Numbered from the stretch's first letter, positions 9,142 to 20,400 are shown. The stretch is DNA of 64,000 nucleotides from Selaginella moellendorffii (GCF_000143415.4 NW_003314263.1:3854451-3918450); one strand, 5' to 3'. Made by a program: numbers and translations. The notes: generated by a model not told the origin, from the sequence alone.

Positions 9142-11129
9142 TCAAACAAAGAAATCAAAATGTTCAGTTCCGACCTCAGGCAGCAGCTTGCGTTTCTTCA
9201 CAGGTTTCTCCACCGTCTGAGCGAGCTCCTTCTTTGGCAGGCAGACAACAACTGCCTCCTAGCTGAGGCCTTCCACTTCTATAGAAGAGAAAGGAAAGAC
9301 AATGTCCACAGAGCACTCCTTGATAGGAGATGCATTGCTGAAGATTCGCAGGACATCAAACCCAGTCGGAGATAAGACTCCATCCACGAGACCACTTAGG
9401 AAAGTCACTCTGCCTGCAACACAGTGATGAGAATGAATCACATGGATTAACTCAGTCCTCCTTACCTGCAAAGTTGGGGATGTTCAGCGTGATTATGTAA
9501 CGCTCAGCATTCTCTTGCAGATCCCAAAGATCCGTCGTCGTCCTCAGCTCGGCCAGGTACTATAACAAGTTTCTTTCGAAGTACCTGGAATTCAAGACCT
9601 CCCGCTGCTCCTTCCGGATTTCTATCAGCCTCTGCCGGTAGATATTCTCCACCACTTCTGGGGTCCATCCCAGAAACTCGTTTCCGACATGCACACGCAT
9701 GAAGCCTTGAACGAAATTAAACTATACGCGTCAGTAAGGTTAGTTGACAGCTTGCCAGTAACCATCTTTCGAGACTGTCACAAGAAAACAGCTGCCTTAG
9801 ATGACACTGAGAAGATGAGAGGCTTACCATGTTCGGCTTCCTATAAAACACGCCAACGAGCATGTCTCGCAGGGTAAGACACAGTGGCAGGTTTGCATTG
9901 TATTGTTCTTCATACTCGTTTTTACGAATGTCGTATAAGGCTTGCATCTCTGCTAGAGTCTTGGGAACCTTGTTGAATGATTCGAAAGGGAAGCTACTCC
10001 CGAGTCTAGATTTCATTTCTTCAACAACACGCTGGTAACGCCTGCAAGATGGAATGAGTCGTAATCAGTATCTAGCAGGATCATTTGACAAACTTACTCA
10101 AAACTTGCAGGCGTGATTGAGTGGTTCAACACCTTGACGCTTCCGAAAATGTCAAGAATACCATAATTATACTCCTCTTTTGCCCAGACGTAACAGTAGA
10201 GCCTCTCAATCGGGTGAGAACTCTTGAGCTCCTTGAGCAACTCGTTGCAACCGGATGAGCCAGCCTGATATATATCTTCAGGAGCCATACTGACCAAACA
10301 GAAAATTAGAAAGAAAACAAAATAACGAAAAAAGCTTACATCCACTTTGCCTCTATTACTGAGGCCGGCTGCCAGAAATTGCATGACATATATCGCTTGT
10401 CAAGCCACTCCCGCAGTGCAGGGTTAAGAATTTTGGTCACGAATTCACACCTCCACCTCTGCAAAATCAACAGAAAAACTGTTAATAAACAAACGAGAAA
10501 ACTTCACAGTACATACCCTTTTTGTACTGGATCTCATGAGACTCCTGAAAGTCAGCTGAGATTTCCACCAAAACGGGTTTCCCATTGTCTCCAACGATGA
10601 CTTCCCCCGTATTGTCCCGAGCAACCACAAGATAAGTCACCCCTTTCACCTCAGCAACCATGTCTCTGTCCCGCGGTATGACGTATCTAAATCCTGGAAA
10701 AAGAGAACCCATATGAATTCTATCTTGGTTCTCCGAGGAGGCGTCCATTAAGCAGGCCTTTGTTTCAGTAGGTCCCCGAAGCACCTTGTCCATAATCCGG
10801 TCGAGCGTCTCGTTCTTCAAACCAACGCGTGAATGATCCATTTTGTCGTTGGTTGGGAACACCTCTGAACAGATCACCAACGGATTTTGGAACTTGAAGG
10901 AAAGTTCGTCAGCTTGAAATGGAGGACACGTTAAAAGAGCTTTGGCAGAGGATGCAAAGCCCACCACTTCCGAGTTTGCCTGTCCGGGTGTTGATAGAGA
11001 CGACAACAGCAGGGCTTCTGAAACTCGGACACGGTACACTACCTCCCGGTGCTTGTGCTTGAAGTTGTTTGTCCAACCTCTCCAGCCGCCGACACTTAAC
11101 AAAAAAGGTAATGAGAAAAACCTTAACAA
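9142..11129 (-). pseudogene. Broken multi-exon orphan gene
   Basis: Minus-strand exons joined by short introns give a coherent protein. In order they carry 'EVVYRVRVSEALLLSSL', 'GVTYLVVARDNTGEVIVG' and 'LVEISADFQESHEIQYKKG', then 'NPALREWLDKRYMSCNFW', 'IERLYCYVWAKEEYNYGIL', 'EMQALYDIRKNEYEEQYN' and 'GFMRVHVGNEFLGWTPEVV'. The C-terminal part ('RYIITLNIPNFA', 'GRVTFLSGLVDGV') looks beta-rich. I do not recognise the family. Two defects are visible. A 24-nt insertion near 9560 brings an in-frame TAG. A second TAG at 9259-9261 is followed by about 30 more coding-like, Lys-rich codons ending at 9142. The 5' end is also uncertain. It may be a recently disabled lineage-specific gene, or an active gene with assembly errors. 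Confidence 0.6.
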
Positions 11130-11164
11130 GCTTAGAGAGAAACCGAGATTTGATCAAAACTGAA

Positions 11165-11400
11165 TTCCTATGAGCAGCCTTTTCGAGAATGGATTGGGAG
11201 AATTGTGCAATCCGAGGAGTGAAATGTGAAGGCCTTGACTGAAAGATTAGAATCGATGATGGGCGGCAACGAAGATAAAGTCTTCCCACCATGTAGAAAC
11301 TTTGCGAAATGTATACAAGCTCTTCTCAAGCTTGTCTTTGACAGACTATTCCTCCGTGATCTCTCCTCACTCCTCTCATCTCCCCATACTCACTGAGTGG
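11165..11400 (+). pseudogene. Degenerate inverted copy of the 6518-7027 orphan
   Basis: Read on the plus strand, this stretch repeats the 3' half of the minus-strand orphan at 6518-7027. It has 'FSRMDWENCAI' (intact copy 'FSRRDWEECAI'), then a deletion and frame change, then 'ESMMGGNEDKVFPPCRNFAK' (intact copy 'ASMMGGDEDRIFPPCRKFAK'), followed by 'CIQALLK'. It lies directly upstream of the broken orphan gene at 9142-11129. No start codon or first half is present. Confidence 0.7.
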
Positions 11401-11424
11401 AGCGGCCAAGAATTTTTATTTTTT

Positions 11425-12135
11425 GTTCACGTCACTTTCTTACTTCTCTGTTATCGTGACGCATCACTTGATCTTTGCGGGGCAAAACCTGAAGAAAAAA
11501 GCGTTATAACTACTTGAGAAACTTTCAAGATGGAAGTCATTGTCTTCAAACCTCTTGATGTTTTCTTTCCGGAGCATCAGGAACCTGAATGTACTGTTGT
11601 GCTGTCGCGGAAGACATCAAGGGAGTCAAGAGTTTCACCTCAAGTTGTACAAACATGGATCATCGTGGTCTCTTAGCAGAGTAGTTGGTATTGCGCGGCT
11701 GGGATGAGAAGCGAGAGAGAGAAAAAAAAACTAGCTATATTACCTGAATACAAAGACAAGGTTTTGAAGGACATGATGCGACACGTTCTTCGAAGGCCCA
11801 GGCTTTTGTGAGATCTCCACCGCCTGTGTTTGCGGATAAGCGCTTTCAAACAAGAAAAATGGCTGGTCAGAACCTTGCAAGCTTTCTCTTGTAAGAACCA
11901 ATTTTTCTCGGGCTGCAACAAACCGGGGAAAAAATGGAAACTCAGTGCTTGTGAATAAGCAAATCCTCACCTCCCGGTAAATCTCTTCGACTTAATAGAG
12001 AGCATGACCACACATTCCACTGTTTCTTTCTTCGTGATGTTGTCAAGTAGTACCAGAAATCAAATCCAAAGCTGGATTGCAAAGAAAATTCAAAGTACCT
12101 ATCAATCTGCTGCTGATCGTAGCGCAGTCCAGCCC
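11425..12135 (-). pseudogene. V-ATPase subunit H pseudogene, same strand as the intact copy
   Basis: Pieces of the V-ATPase subunit H gene at 15601-17570 appear here in the same order and on the same strand but shortened. They are part of the last exon (near 11440-11510), the exon end carrying the 'ENDFQ' region joined directly to the 'QQYIQ' exon (near 11525-11680, a deletion relative to the intact gene), the 'CIQ' intron border, the '[15 protein letters not shown]' exon (11745-11850), the 'LQEKACKVLT' exon, and traces of the first exons near 12030 and 12105-12130. Stops and deletions break it. Introns are present. Confidence 0.78.
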
Positions 12136-14287
12136 TAAGAAAATATCTTTCCCGCCTAAAAGAATTTGTAGAATATGCTCATTTAGTGGGTGATTAACAA
12201 TCTTTAGTGATGGTTTTTTTTTTTTTTATAGCCTGTCAAAAAGTATGGCAGAATAGCATAATTGTACATCCTCAATTCCTCATCCTTGCAAACTGTATTA
12301 ATAGCTTGATTTAAAACTCCTCATCCTCACAAGATCTTTATTAACAATTTGATCCAAAATTGATGTAGCAAAGTTTGGATTGTTGTGTAGGAATCATATT
12401 TGATAAAAGAAGAGTTAGAGGTCTTGGATCAATATCAAACTTTTAGATGATGGAGGAGGGAAGTATATCTTGGTAGTTACATACATGAACACTTCCTTAT
12501 TCAAGTTTATCTCCAAAGGAGAATGTTTATATAAGAATAATATGTTTTGAAAAAACATTTCCAGACTTCTTTAGGAGAAAATAATATAATATATTTTAAT
12601 TGCATTTTTGTTCATTCAAAATAAGTTTTAAAGGAATATTGTCATTTTATATGCTTAGTAAGTTCAAAGTTTACACCAATAATGGCACTATAAGTTTATG
12701 GTTTTCTTTAGGAATAAATATTTTTGTAACAATATATAAATAAATATAATATGTTTCACTTGCATTTTCTATTCATTCAAAATAAGTTTTCAAGGTATAT
12801 TGTCATTTTAAATGCTCAGTAAATTTAAAGTTTATACCATTAGTGGCATTATTAGTTTATGGTTTTCTTTAGGAATAAATATTTTATAACAATGTATAAA
12901 TAAATATAATATATTTCACTTGCATTTCAAAATAAGTTTTAAAGGTATAGTATTATTTTAGATGCTTAGTAGATTTAAAGTTTACACCATCAGTAACATT
13001 ATCAGTTTATTGTCTTCTTTAGAAACAAATATTTTTATAACAACGTATAAATAGATATAATATATTTCACTTGCATTTTTTATTTATTCAAAATAAGTTT
13101 TAAAGATATATTATCATTTTAGATGCTTAATAAGATTAAAATTTACACCATTAATGGCACTATTAGTTTTTGGTATTTTGTGGAGGTCAATATACATATG
13201 ATTGGAATGAAGAATAATATAAATATAAAATATTTATTATTAAACTAAGTTAAAAATAGTTATTTATAGGATTTTTGCCTCCTACAACCTTCAAAAGGTT
13301 CACAACTTGATACAAAAATAAAAAATTATATAAATAACAATAAAATAGCAAAATACTTTCAAAAATTAAATATAGAAATATACTCCACATTGATTCTGTT
13401 TAGAAATGAAGCTAACTAATTGGTAACTTCTACACAAAACATATCAGTATCTTCATCGTCTGAGGAATCTAAGAAAAGAAGAAGAATATTGACTATCTTA
13501 TATAATAATTTTCATTTTAAAATTTATAGTTTTATAATTTTAAACTTATATGACCAACTCAGAATATCAACCATTTTATTTAATAATTTTTAATGTTTAG
13601 AAGTAATATATCTATTTTTTATGAGATTTTAATAAAAATAATTATTTTTGAAGCTCATGAGCATAAATAAATTATAAATTTCCTCACCTTTGACTACAAA
13701 AACCCAACTCCTCCCACGAGTCTGGGACAAGATCGTCAAGTACGAACTCTCTCTCCTATCAAGGAAATTATTTAAAATATATTATAAATATAATAATAAA
13801 TTCATTAATAATAGTATGTGATATTAAATACATTAAAAAATTTATGAAAATTAGAAAACATATATTACAAATGGTTTTCTTTTACATTTGAATTTAATTT
13901 TTAATAGAAAGATCTACTCATTTTGTTTGGAATTGTTTAAAAAAAGTTACCCTATTTGTCTTTTATGCATTTTTTATTTATTAAAGATATCAAAATTTAA
14001 GTTTTTCTCAAAGTAAATTCCACTATACTTACTTTTAATACATGTTTTATTTATCAGCACTAGCTGCTATATCAAAAAATAATTTTAATAATAATAAAAT
14101 TAAATAATTTTATATAATAATTAAATTTCTCAATAATTATTTGTGAAATTTATTTGAATAAAAACATGATAAGTAGACATTCATTTAATTGAGCTTTTAG
14201 GGTTGAACTTACTATGTTTTCTATATAAAAAAATATATAAAAGGTTTTTATTATTTGCCCTAATTTTCAACAAAGTTTTCCGATTGA
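12136..14287. other. AT-rich gene-free block
   Basis: About 2.1 kb of strongly AT-rich DNA, in sharp contrast to the GC-balanced genic parts. Apart from the tandem array at 12566-13180 I find no reading frame, RNA gene or element ends. Long runs of A and T and short AT microsatellite-like stretches are common. The border with coding-like sequence at about 14285 is abrupt. Confidence 0.6.
12566..13180. repeat. Tandem array, about 161-bp unit, four copies
   Basis: Four head-to-tail copies share text such as 'ttcaaaataagtttt', 'agatttaaagtttacacc' and 'tttctttaggaataaatat'. The word 'ttcaaaataag' occurs at 12615, 12776, 12926 and 13087, giving spacings of 161, 150 and 161 bp. The third copy lacks about 11 bp just before that word. 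The first copy is shorter at its left side and the array fades out after 13180. The unit is AT-rich and non-coding. Confidence 0.85.
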
Positions 14288-15468
14288 ATGGAAGTGTATG
14301 GTAAGTTGGTGGCCGAGCATTTTGTTTTTGGGTTCCAAGCTCTTCTCTATGGTGCAGACTTTGTAGCTGCATATGACGCATGTCAGGTAGCACTCTTATT
14401 CGAGAAAGATGTGTGGGGTTTAAGGATGACCCCTCGTACCTGTGGGACACCAGCCACTCCATCAGCGCTATCTGGCCATACTCCCCAATGGCCTCAACGG
14501 AGGAGGGGCGGTAGAACGTTTACAGGTTTGTGGGCTGCTCATGAGCTGTCTAAAGAACGGCGAGGGCACCGGATTTCAGTGATGGGTGCAATGGAATCGG
14601 GCAAGTCGTATTTGGTTGCTGCAGTTTGCAGTCACATACAGCAGTCTGGAGACAGGCATGTTGTCTTCCTCAACGCTGGAGATCTAGTCCGGAGCTTTCT
14701 GCCGCTGTGTGGGAGGGAATTCTCATGGCATTCCATGGCCACGAGACGGCAAGCCAGGAGCTGCGAGATCTGAATGAGCTCTACTTTTGGTGTGGCCGCA
14801 GACGGGAGCAGCTTCTGTTCGTGGTGGATGACTGGGAGGTGTTTGACGCCCAGCACGGGGACAGTGAGGAAACGAGAATTGCCAAGGACAAAACTAGACA
14901 ACGCATACTCGACTTTGCGCGGCGCCGCCTCTTGGTTGGGATCTCAGCCAAACGCTATCAGAAGGAGCAAAGTCTCAAGAGGAAGCTGATCCTGGACAGG
15001 CAGAAGTTTGTGCTTGACGGACCTTTCAGCCAGATGGAGCTCAAGACATGGCTGGCTTTGTCGTCGTTACCAGAGAGCCTCAAGACGTCTGCTAGCATCC
15101 ATTACCTTACTGGTGGTATGCCGGGCTTGCTCGAATGCCTGGAAGTGGCAAATGGAGATGAGGCTGTCTACCTGGAGTTGATACAAGGGTATACAGCCCG
15201 ACTCGGCCCCGACTTTGTGGACAAGTTGAGCACTCCAGCCGAGATTCAAGCGGGCGTCAATCTTGTCAGGAGCGGAATCATGCCTGAACTTCTCGCTGGG
15301 AAGCTGAATTTCTCGTGCTTCTACAGGGATGGTTCATTGTGTTGGCGTTTGCTTTGCCCACACATCAATGAGTTTACTTCGAGTGCGTCTAGAAGAGCAG
15401 CAGAGCTTCAAGGTTGCAGCTTGATGGTTTCACATCACTGGACAATCTTGGGTGTTTTGAAGGTATAG
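14288..15468 (+). pseudogene. Frameshifted P-loop NTPase
   Basis: The region codes for a P-loop ATPase-like protein but needs at least three frame changes. The N-terminal part (14288-14420) leads into a second frame ('KDDPSYLWDTSHSISAIW', about 14424-14505) and then returns to the first frame for the Walker A motif 'GAMESGKS' at about 14584-14610. A further shift near 14705 leads to the frame containing 'EQLLFVVDDWEVFD' (Walker B-like) and 'LTGGMPGLLECL', ending at 15468. No GT-AG introns explain the shifts. A Walker A, Walker B and 'GG-P' arrangement is found in STAND-like and Crinkler-type NTPases; that link is only a suggestion. It sits at the edge of AT-rich DNA. Confidence 0.6.
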
Positions 15469-15600
15469 CGGTAGCATTTAGATTCTCGTTTTGAAGGTGA
15501 TGATAGCATTTAAATCCTTAAGGTGATGAAATCATTTCATTATTAATGTTAATGTTATTAATGCCTAATTTACTATTTATTTATTTATTCATTTTGGTTT

Positions 15601-17570
15601 TTATTTATTTTGCATAAAACTTGCATACTTTGCATTCAACAGAAGCTTCTGAACACAAATCAGAGCCTCCTTTCTTACTTCACTGTTATCGTGGTTCATT
15701 AGACGCATCACTCGGTCTTTGGCTCTCATGTCCAAGACAATGCCCCGGCCAGCGGGATGAAACTGGATAAACTGCGCAATGTCTTGGCACGCGACGGCCT
15801 GCGTTCTCGGATCACGAGAGTTGTCGAGAATGGTCACAAGTATTCGCAAAACCTGGAGCAAAAACCACAAGAACTTAGATCCCACCTTTAAAGAACTACA
15901 ACACTACACCTGGAAGTCATTCTCCTCGAATTTCTTGATGTTTTCTTTCCAGAAGAGAGGATCTTTGTGCATCGGAGTCCAATCCAAGTTACCGGACAGC
16001 ACCTCCTGCTTGTACTTCTCGAACGAACTCAGCAGCTTGAGGTTCTTTTTCAGTGTCTCTTCCATGAAATTGAGAGCTTCGGTGAGATCCTGTCCAGCAA
16101 AACGTATTTACATATGCAAGCTTGAAAAAGCAAAAGCTCTTACCTCGTCACTCCATGCTTGCATCTTGAGGTTCTGGATGATCTTTGGCATCCCGAGCTC
16201 GACCATGTCTCGTGCAAAAGTTCCTTTCGTGAGAAGATTTCGCAGCGTCAAAATAACCACTCTCACAACCTGCAACACTCTCGCTATTGTTTCGAAAGTA
16301 ACACAAAGAAAGATGAAAGCAAACCTTTTCTTTGGAGGACGTTCTCGCGACTTCCACCAGCCGAGGTAAGGCTCGGGTGGCTGCTATAGCGTCCACGGCC
16401 AAGCTGTAGAACGAGAGGAGCCACATGCACAGAGTTGCCTCGTACAGTAGCTAGAAACGGAAAACAAGACTACCGCTGTTAAAAACCAGTTGAGTTGAGA
16501 GCACAGCATCACGAACCTGAATGTACTGCTGTGTTGTTGCGGGAGATATCAATGGAGTCAGGAGTTTCACGCCCTCAAGTTGGACAAACATGGATTTCAC
16601 ACCGTGGTCTCTTAGCAGAGTAGCCAAAGAGCTCACGGCTGTTGGTATTGCGCGGCTTGGATGAGAAGGATGTCTTAGCTGCCGAGAGATAGAAAAAGAA
16701 AATCATTCGGTGGATCGATGGAAACAGTAGCTATATTACCTGAATACAAAGCCACGAGACAAGTTTCTGAAGGACATCCTGCAATACGTTCTTGGAAGGC
16801 CCAGGCTTTTGTGAGACCTCCACCGCCTGTTGTCGTGGACGAGCGCTTTCAAACAAGGAAAAGTAAGACAAATTCTCTCGCAAAGTCTCAAAACAAGCTA
16901 CCTGATCAAGACGGTCAGAATCTTGCAAGCTTTCTCTTGCAAAAACCAATTTTTCCTGGACAACAAACTGGGGGAAAGAAAAGGAAGACTCAGTGCCTAT
17001 CCATCGAATCAACAAATCCTCACCTCAAGAAAGGCCGGTAAATCTCCTCGGGAGAAAATTCTTCATCGTGGAACAATGCAGCATGCTTTATCGGATCCAC
17101 TGGCATGAATTCAAAGAAGTTTGGCTCAGTCATCCTTCCAAAAAACAACCATACTTCCAAAAGCTATGGACTTACCAGAAAGCATTTCATCCACCAACGC
17201 TACCACATACTCCACCGTTTCTTCCTTCGTGATGTTGTCAAGTAGTCTCAAGAACACTCTCACATAAGCAACACCGTTCTGCCAAAAACAAAGAAATCAA
17301 TCCTCTCCAATCCAATTCAATCCAGGAAACTAGATTCTAGCAACGAAAATTCCCAATTACCTCTTCTAGCATAGCAATCTGCGCATCCTCGGGCTTGTGA
17401 TCGTAGCGCCTCAGCAGCTGCAAATCCGTGCTGGAGATGAGCTTCGCATTGAGGTAATTCTCCCATGGAATGTCTCTCGTCAACACCTGCAATGGGGTTT
17501 TCACTGAGAAAAATCCATCGCAATGGGGGGAATCTACCTGATCTCGCGTGAGATCCATTGGCGGATCCAT
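15601..17570 (-). CDS. VHA-H: V-type proton ATPase subunit H
   Basis: This is the regulatory subunit H of the V1 sector of the vacuolar proton pump, which links V1 to the membrane sector and controls ATP hydrolysis. The gene has about nine exons with short introns. The product begins '[23 protein letters not shown]' (exon 1 17538-17570, exon 2 17361-17486) and runs through '[15 protein letters not shown]', '[14 protein letters not shown]', '[15 protein letters not shown]', '[18 protein letters not shown]' and '[15 protein letters not shown]' to the highly conserved C-terminus '[16 protein letters not shown]' and '[18 protein letters not shown]'. The HEAT/armadillo-like helices and the full set of exons indicate a working gene. 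Two broken partial copies lie at 1880-2315 and 11425-12135. Confidence 0.93.
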
Positions 17571-17757
17571 CGCCTAGTCCATCCAAGAGCCACAAATCCA
17601 GCAGCAGCAGCTCGGATCTATCCCAATTCGCGCAAAGAGAAGAGAGAGCCTCGTTGCCCTAATCAATCCTTTTCACATTATAGGGCTCTTCACAGAAACC
17701 AAAAAATCTGGACGAGCAAAAGAAAACTTTCCTTTCTTTCCTTTTATCTTGTGCCTT

Positions 17758-19059
17758 CTAATCCTTGAGAAAATGGGGTGAGAGGTACTTGGTGATGCCG
17801 ATTCCAAGCAGCGATTCACACTGGAGTAGTTCTTTGAGCTTGGCGTCGCAAATCACTCGCCTCCTGTCCTCTGGATCCTGGAAAAATAAGAAAAAGTGTT
17901 GGATCGATCAAGAAAAAAACTGTTTTTTCCTTCTTACCTGGAGGTTGTGCTCTTTGATGTAATCCCACATGAGCTTCACCACGTCCGATCGCACCATCTC
18001 CGTCTCGTTCGTGGCCAGGAAGGATTTGAGCGCTTGCGAGATCCGAAAAGGCTTGCTGAGGCCGCTTCCTCTGGACGAAGATGGTGACTTCGGCGGCTTC
18101 GGCTTGGATACTCCAGTTGGTCCTGCCACCATCGCCAGAGCATAGTAAGTTCTCGTCGAGAAAACAAGACTGAACTTCACTCCCGATCATAGTTTCTTAA
18201 TCTCTTATGAATCTAGCGGTAAACTATGAAAAATGCTAGCTCTCCTTAGAAGGAAACTATGAAAACAATGCTAGATCCCCTCTCACGAAAACTAAAATGC
18301 TAGCACTCCTCTCCTAAACACTCTCGGAAGAATCTCTCGAGGCTAAGAAAAAGGAGGAAGTTTCTCTTACCCGTGTATGTGAGATGCCTGGAGAGTAATC
18401 GGCTCAGCTGGAACATATCAGTCCTCTCCACGCCCAAAACTTGAGCCAAATCCGCATTGCACACGATGCTTCGCCGGTCGGCCGGGTCCTGGAGGTTGTG
18501 CTCGTGAATGTAGTTCCACACGCTCTTCACCACCTATAGAACGAGAACGATGAGACCAAAATTTACAAGGAAGAACAAAGAAGTTAAGAACAAACAACCA
18601 AAGAACATAGAAAACAAGCAAAACAAAGAGCATCGAAATGGATGAAAGAACCGAAGGAAAAATCTGCCTGGAAGGAACAAGCAAGAGATAAGAGAACTAG
18701 ATCCAGGAGAGAAAGAAGGAAGAAAAGAGAGGGGAGAGCTAACTAGAATGCAATCTAAAAGAAAACAAAGAATCTAAAGGGAGGAAAAAGAGGAGATGGT
18801 TACTTACTTGAGGCCGCGGGAGCTCTTCTTTGCCGATTATCCTCTGGAGCTCCTCCGAGATCCGGCAGCTCCTGGTAAATCCACTGGGCACCTCCTGGTG
18901 CTTGGCCGCTACGGCGCTGTGGCGGCATTGCAAAGATTTTTAGCTCCTGGCCACGAGAATTAGAGATTTCTTCTACCTCTCGGCGTGCGATGAAACCCTG
19001 GCGAGGAGAAAGCCCTTCCTCGCCGCGCACCCCACTGCCAGAGCCACGATCACATACAT
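17758..19059 (-). CDS. Protein with two SWIB/MDM2 domains
   Basis: Five exons join with matching phases. The first begins at the ATG at 19059, and a roughly 60-nt intron precedes 'AVAAKHQEVPSGFTRSC'. SWIB domain 1 is 'RISEELQRIIGKEELPRPQ|VVKSVWNYIHEHNLQ' to 'RTDMFQLSRLLSRHL'. SWIB domain 2 is 'RISQALKSFLATNETEM', 'DVVKLMWDYIKEHNLQ|DPEDRRRVICDAKLKEL' to 'LSPHF'. This matches plant double-SWIB proteins such as Arabidopsis At4g22360 (a BAF60b-like chromatin-associated family), but the N-terminal DEK_C domain found in some relatives is not visible. The phase join at about 18150/18372 is why I read the two domains as one gene; two separate single-domain genes remain possible. A decayed tandem copy follows upstream. 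Confidence 0.8.
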
Positions 19060-19452
19060 TGTCCTCTAGAACCCACGAGAAATCTTACTGCGAGCGATGG
19101 AGCTGAGGCCCAGGACCGCCGCGCCGCGCCGCAAGGAGGGATCATCGCCGCCGCAGTCGTGCTGGAAGGATTGGATGAGGGAGGACGACGAAGAGGACAA
19201 GGCCGCCATATCCAAAATGCCAAAGAGATTTTAGGGTTCCTGGGTTTAGTAGCAGTAGGCATACCAGAATATGCCAAATTCCCGGCGGAATATGCTTTGT
19301 TCGTCCTGACCAGTACGAACTTAAATAACTCATGTTTTTCATGGTTTTTGAAGAATTACTTTTTCACGATATTTATGAAAACAAAGGGCCATATGTACAA
19401 AATTTATCCACACTCTTCCTTCTTTCCTCTTAAACCCCGGAATACCCTTCCT

Positions 19453-20400
19453 TTAATCTTTCCTTGAGAAAAAGCGGGATTCACACTGGAGCAAAATTCT
19501 CAGAGCTTGGCGTCGCAAATCACTCGCCTGGTCCTTCAATCCATTGAAAAAAGAGTTGGATCGATCCAGAAAAGAAAAAAAAACCTGTTTTTTACCTGGA
19601 GGATGTACCATCTCGGTCTCGTTTGGCCAGGAAGGATTTGAGCGCTGGCGAGATCCGGAAGGGCTTGCTGAGGCCACTTCCTCTGGAAGTCGAGGACGAG
19701 GATGGCAGCTTGGGCTTGGATACTCGCCAAAAACATAGTAGGTTCTCGGATACTCAAACTTCTAATCGAAAGAACTCCGGATCTAGAAGTAAGCTATGAA
19801 AGATGCTAGCTCTCCCTAGAGGAAACTATGCTAGCTCTCCTCCCGAAAACTGGAGCCTAGAATGCGAGCTCTCCTCTCTCGAAAATCCACGAAACTCACT
19901 CTAAGAAAAAGGAGGAGGTTTCTCTTACCCAACATATCAGTTCTCTCCGAGTCCGCATTGTTGCACACAATGCTTCGCCGGTCGGCCAGGTCCTGGATGT
20001 TGTTTGCGCTCGTGAATGTAGTTCTCACGCTCTTCACCACCTATAGAGCGAGAACGATGAGACCAAAACCAAGGAAGTTAAGCCATTCAAACCAAAAGCA
20101 AAGAAAGGACCGAGGAAAGATTCGCTTCGAAGGGAAAAGAAAGAGATAGAGAACTAGATCCGAGAAACGAAAGAAAGAGGGAGAGAGGGAGCCTAGAACG
20201 CAATCTTAAAGAATCCAAAGGGAGGGAAAAGAGGGGAAATTCTTCTCCCTCTCGCATGCGAACGAAAACTCTTACCGCGAGCGATGGAGCTGAGCCAAGG
20301 ATCTCCGCGCCGTGCTGCGAGGGATCATCGCCGCCGCCGCTGCTGGAAGGATTGGATGACGGAAGACGACGAAGAGGACAAGGCCGCCATATCCAAAATG
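19453..20400 (-). pseudogene. Degenerate tandem copy of the double-SWIB gene
   Basis: The whole double-SWIB gene at 17758-19059, including introns and promoter, is repeated here with many deletions. The domain 2 region is reduced to short pieces near 19480-19740. The domain 1 exon survives near 19930-20040 as 'VVKSV' followed by frameshifted 'DLADRRSIVCNN' and 'ERTDM'. The upstream region repeats 'aaggccgccatatccaaaat' (19199 and 20380) and 'gcgagcgatggagctgag' (19091 and 20277). No intact domain is left. The copy ends just before the start codon of the next plus-strand gene. Confidence 0.85.

Noticed and set aside
12136-14287. Possible CRISPR-like or origin-like repeats in AT-rich DNA
   Set aside because: The repeats are contiguous units of about 161 bp without spacers, in a plant nuclear context.
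17758-18180. Second SWIB domain as a separate gene starting at its own ATG
   Set aside because: The intron borders at 18372 and about 18150 join in phase to the first SWIB domain, and the double-SWIB layout is known in plants; I kept one gene, with the split as an alternative.
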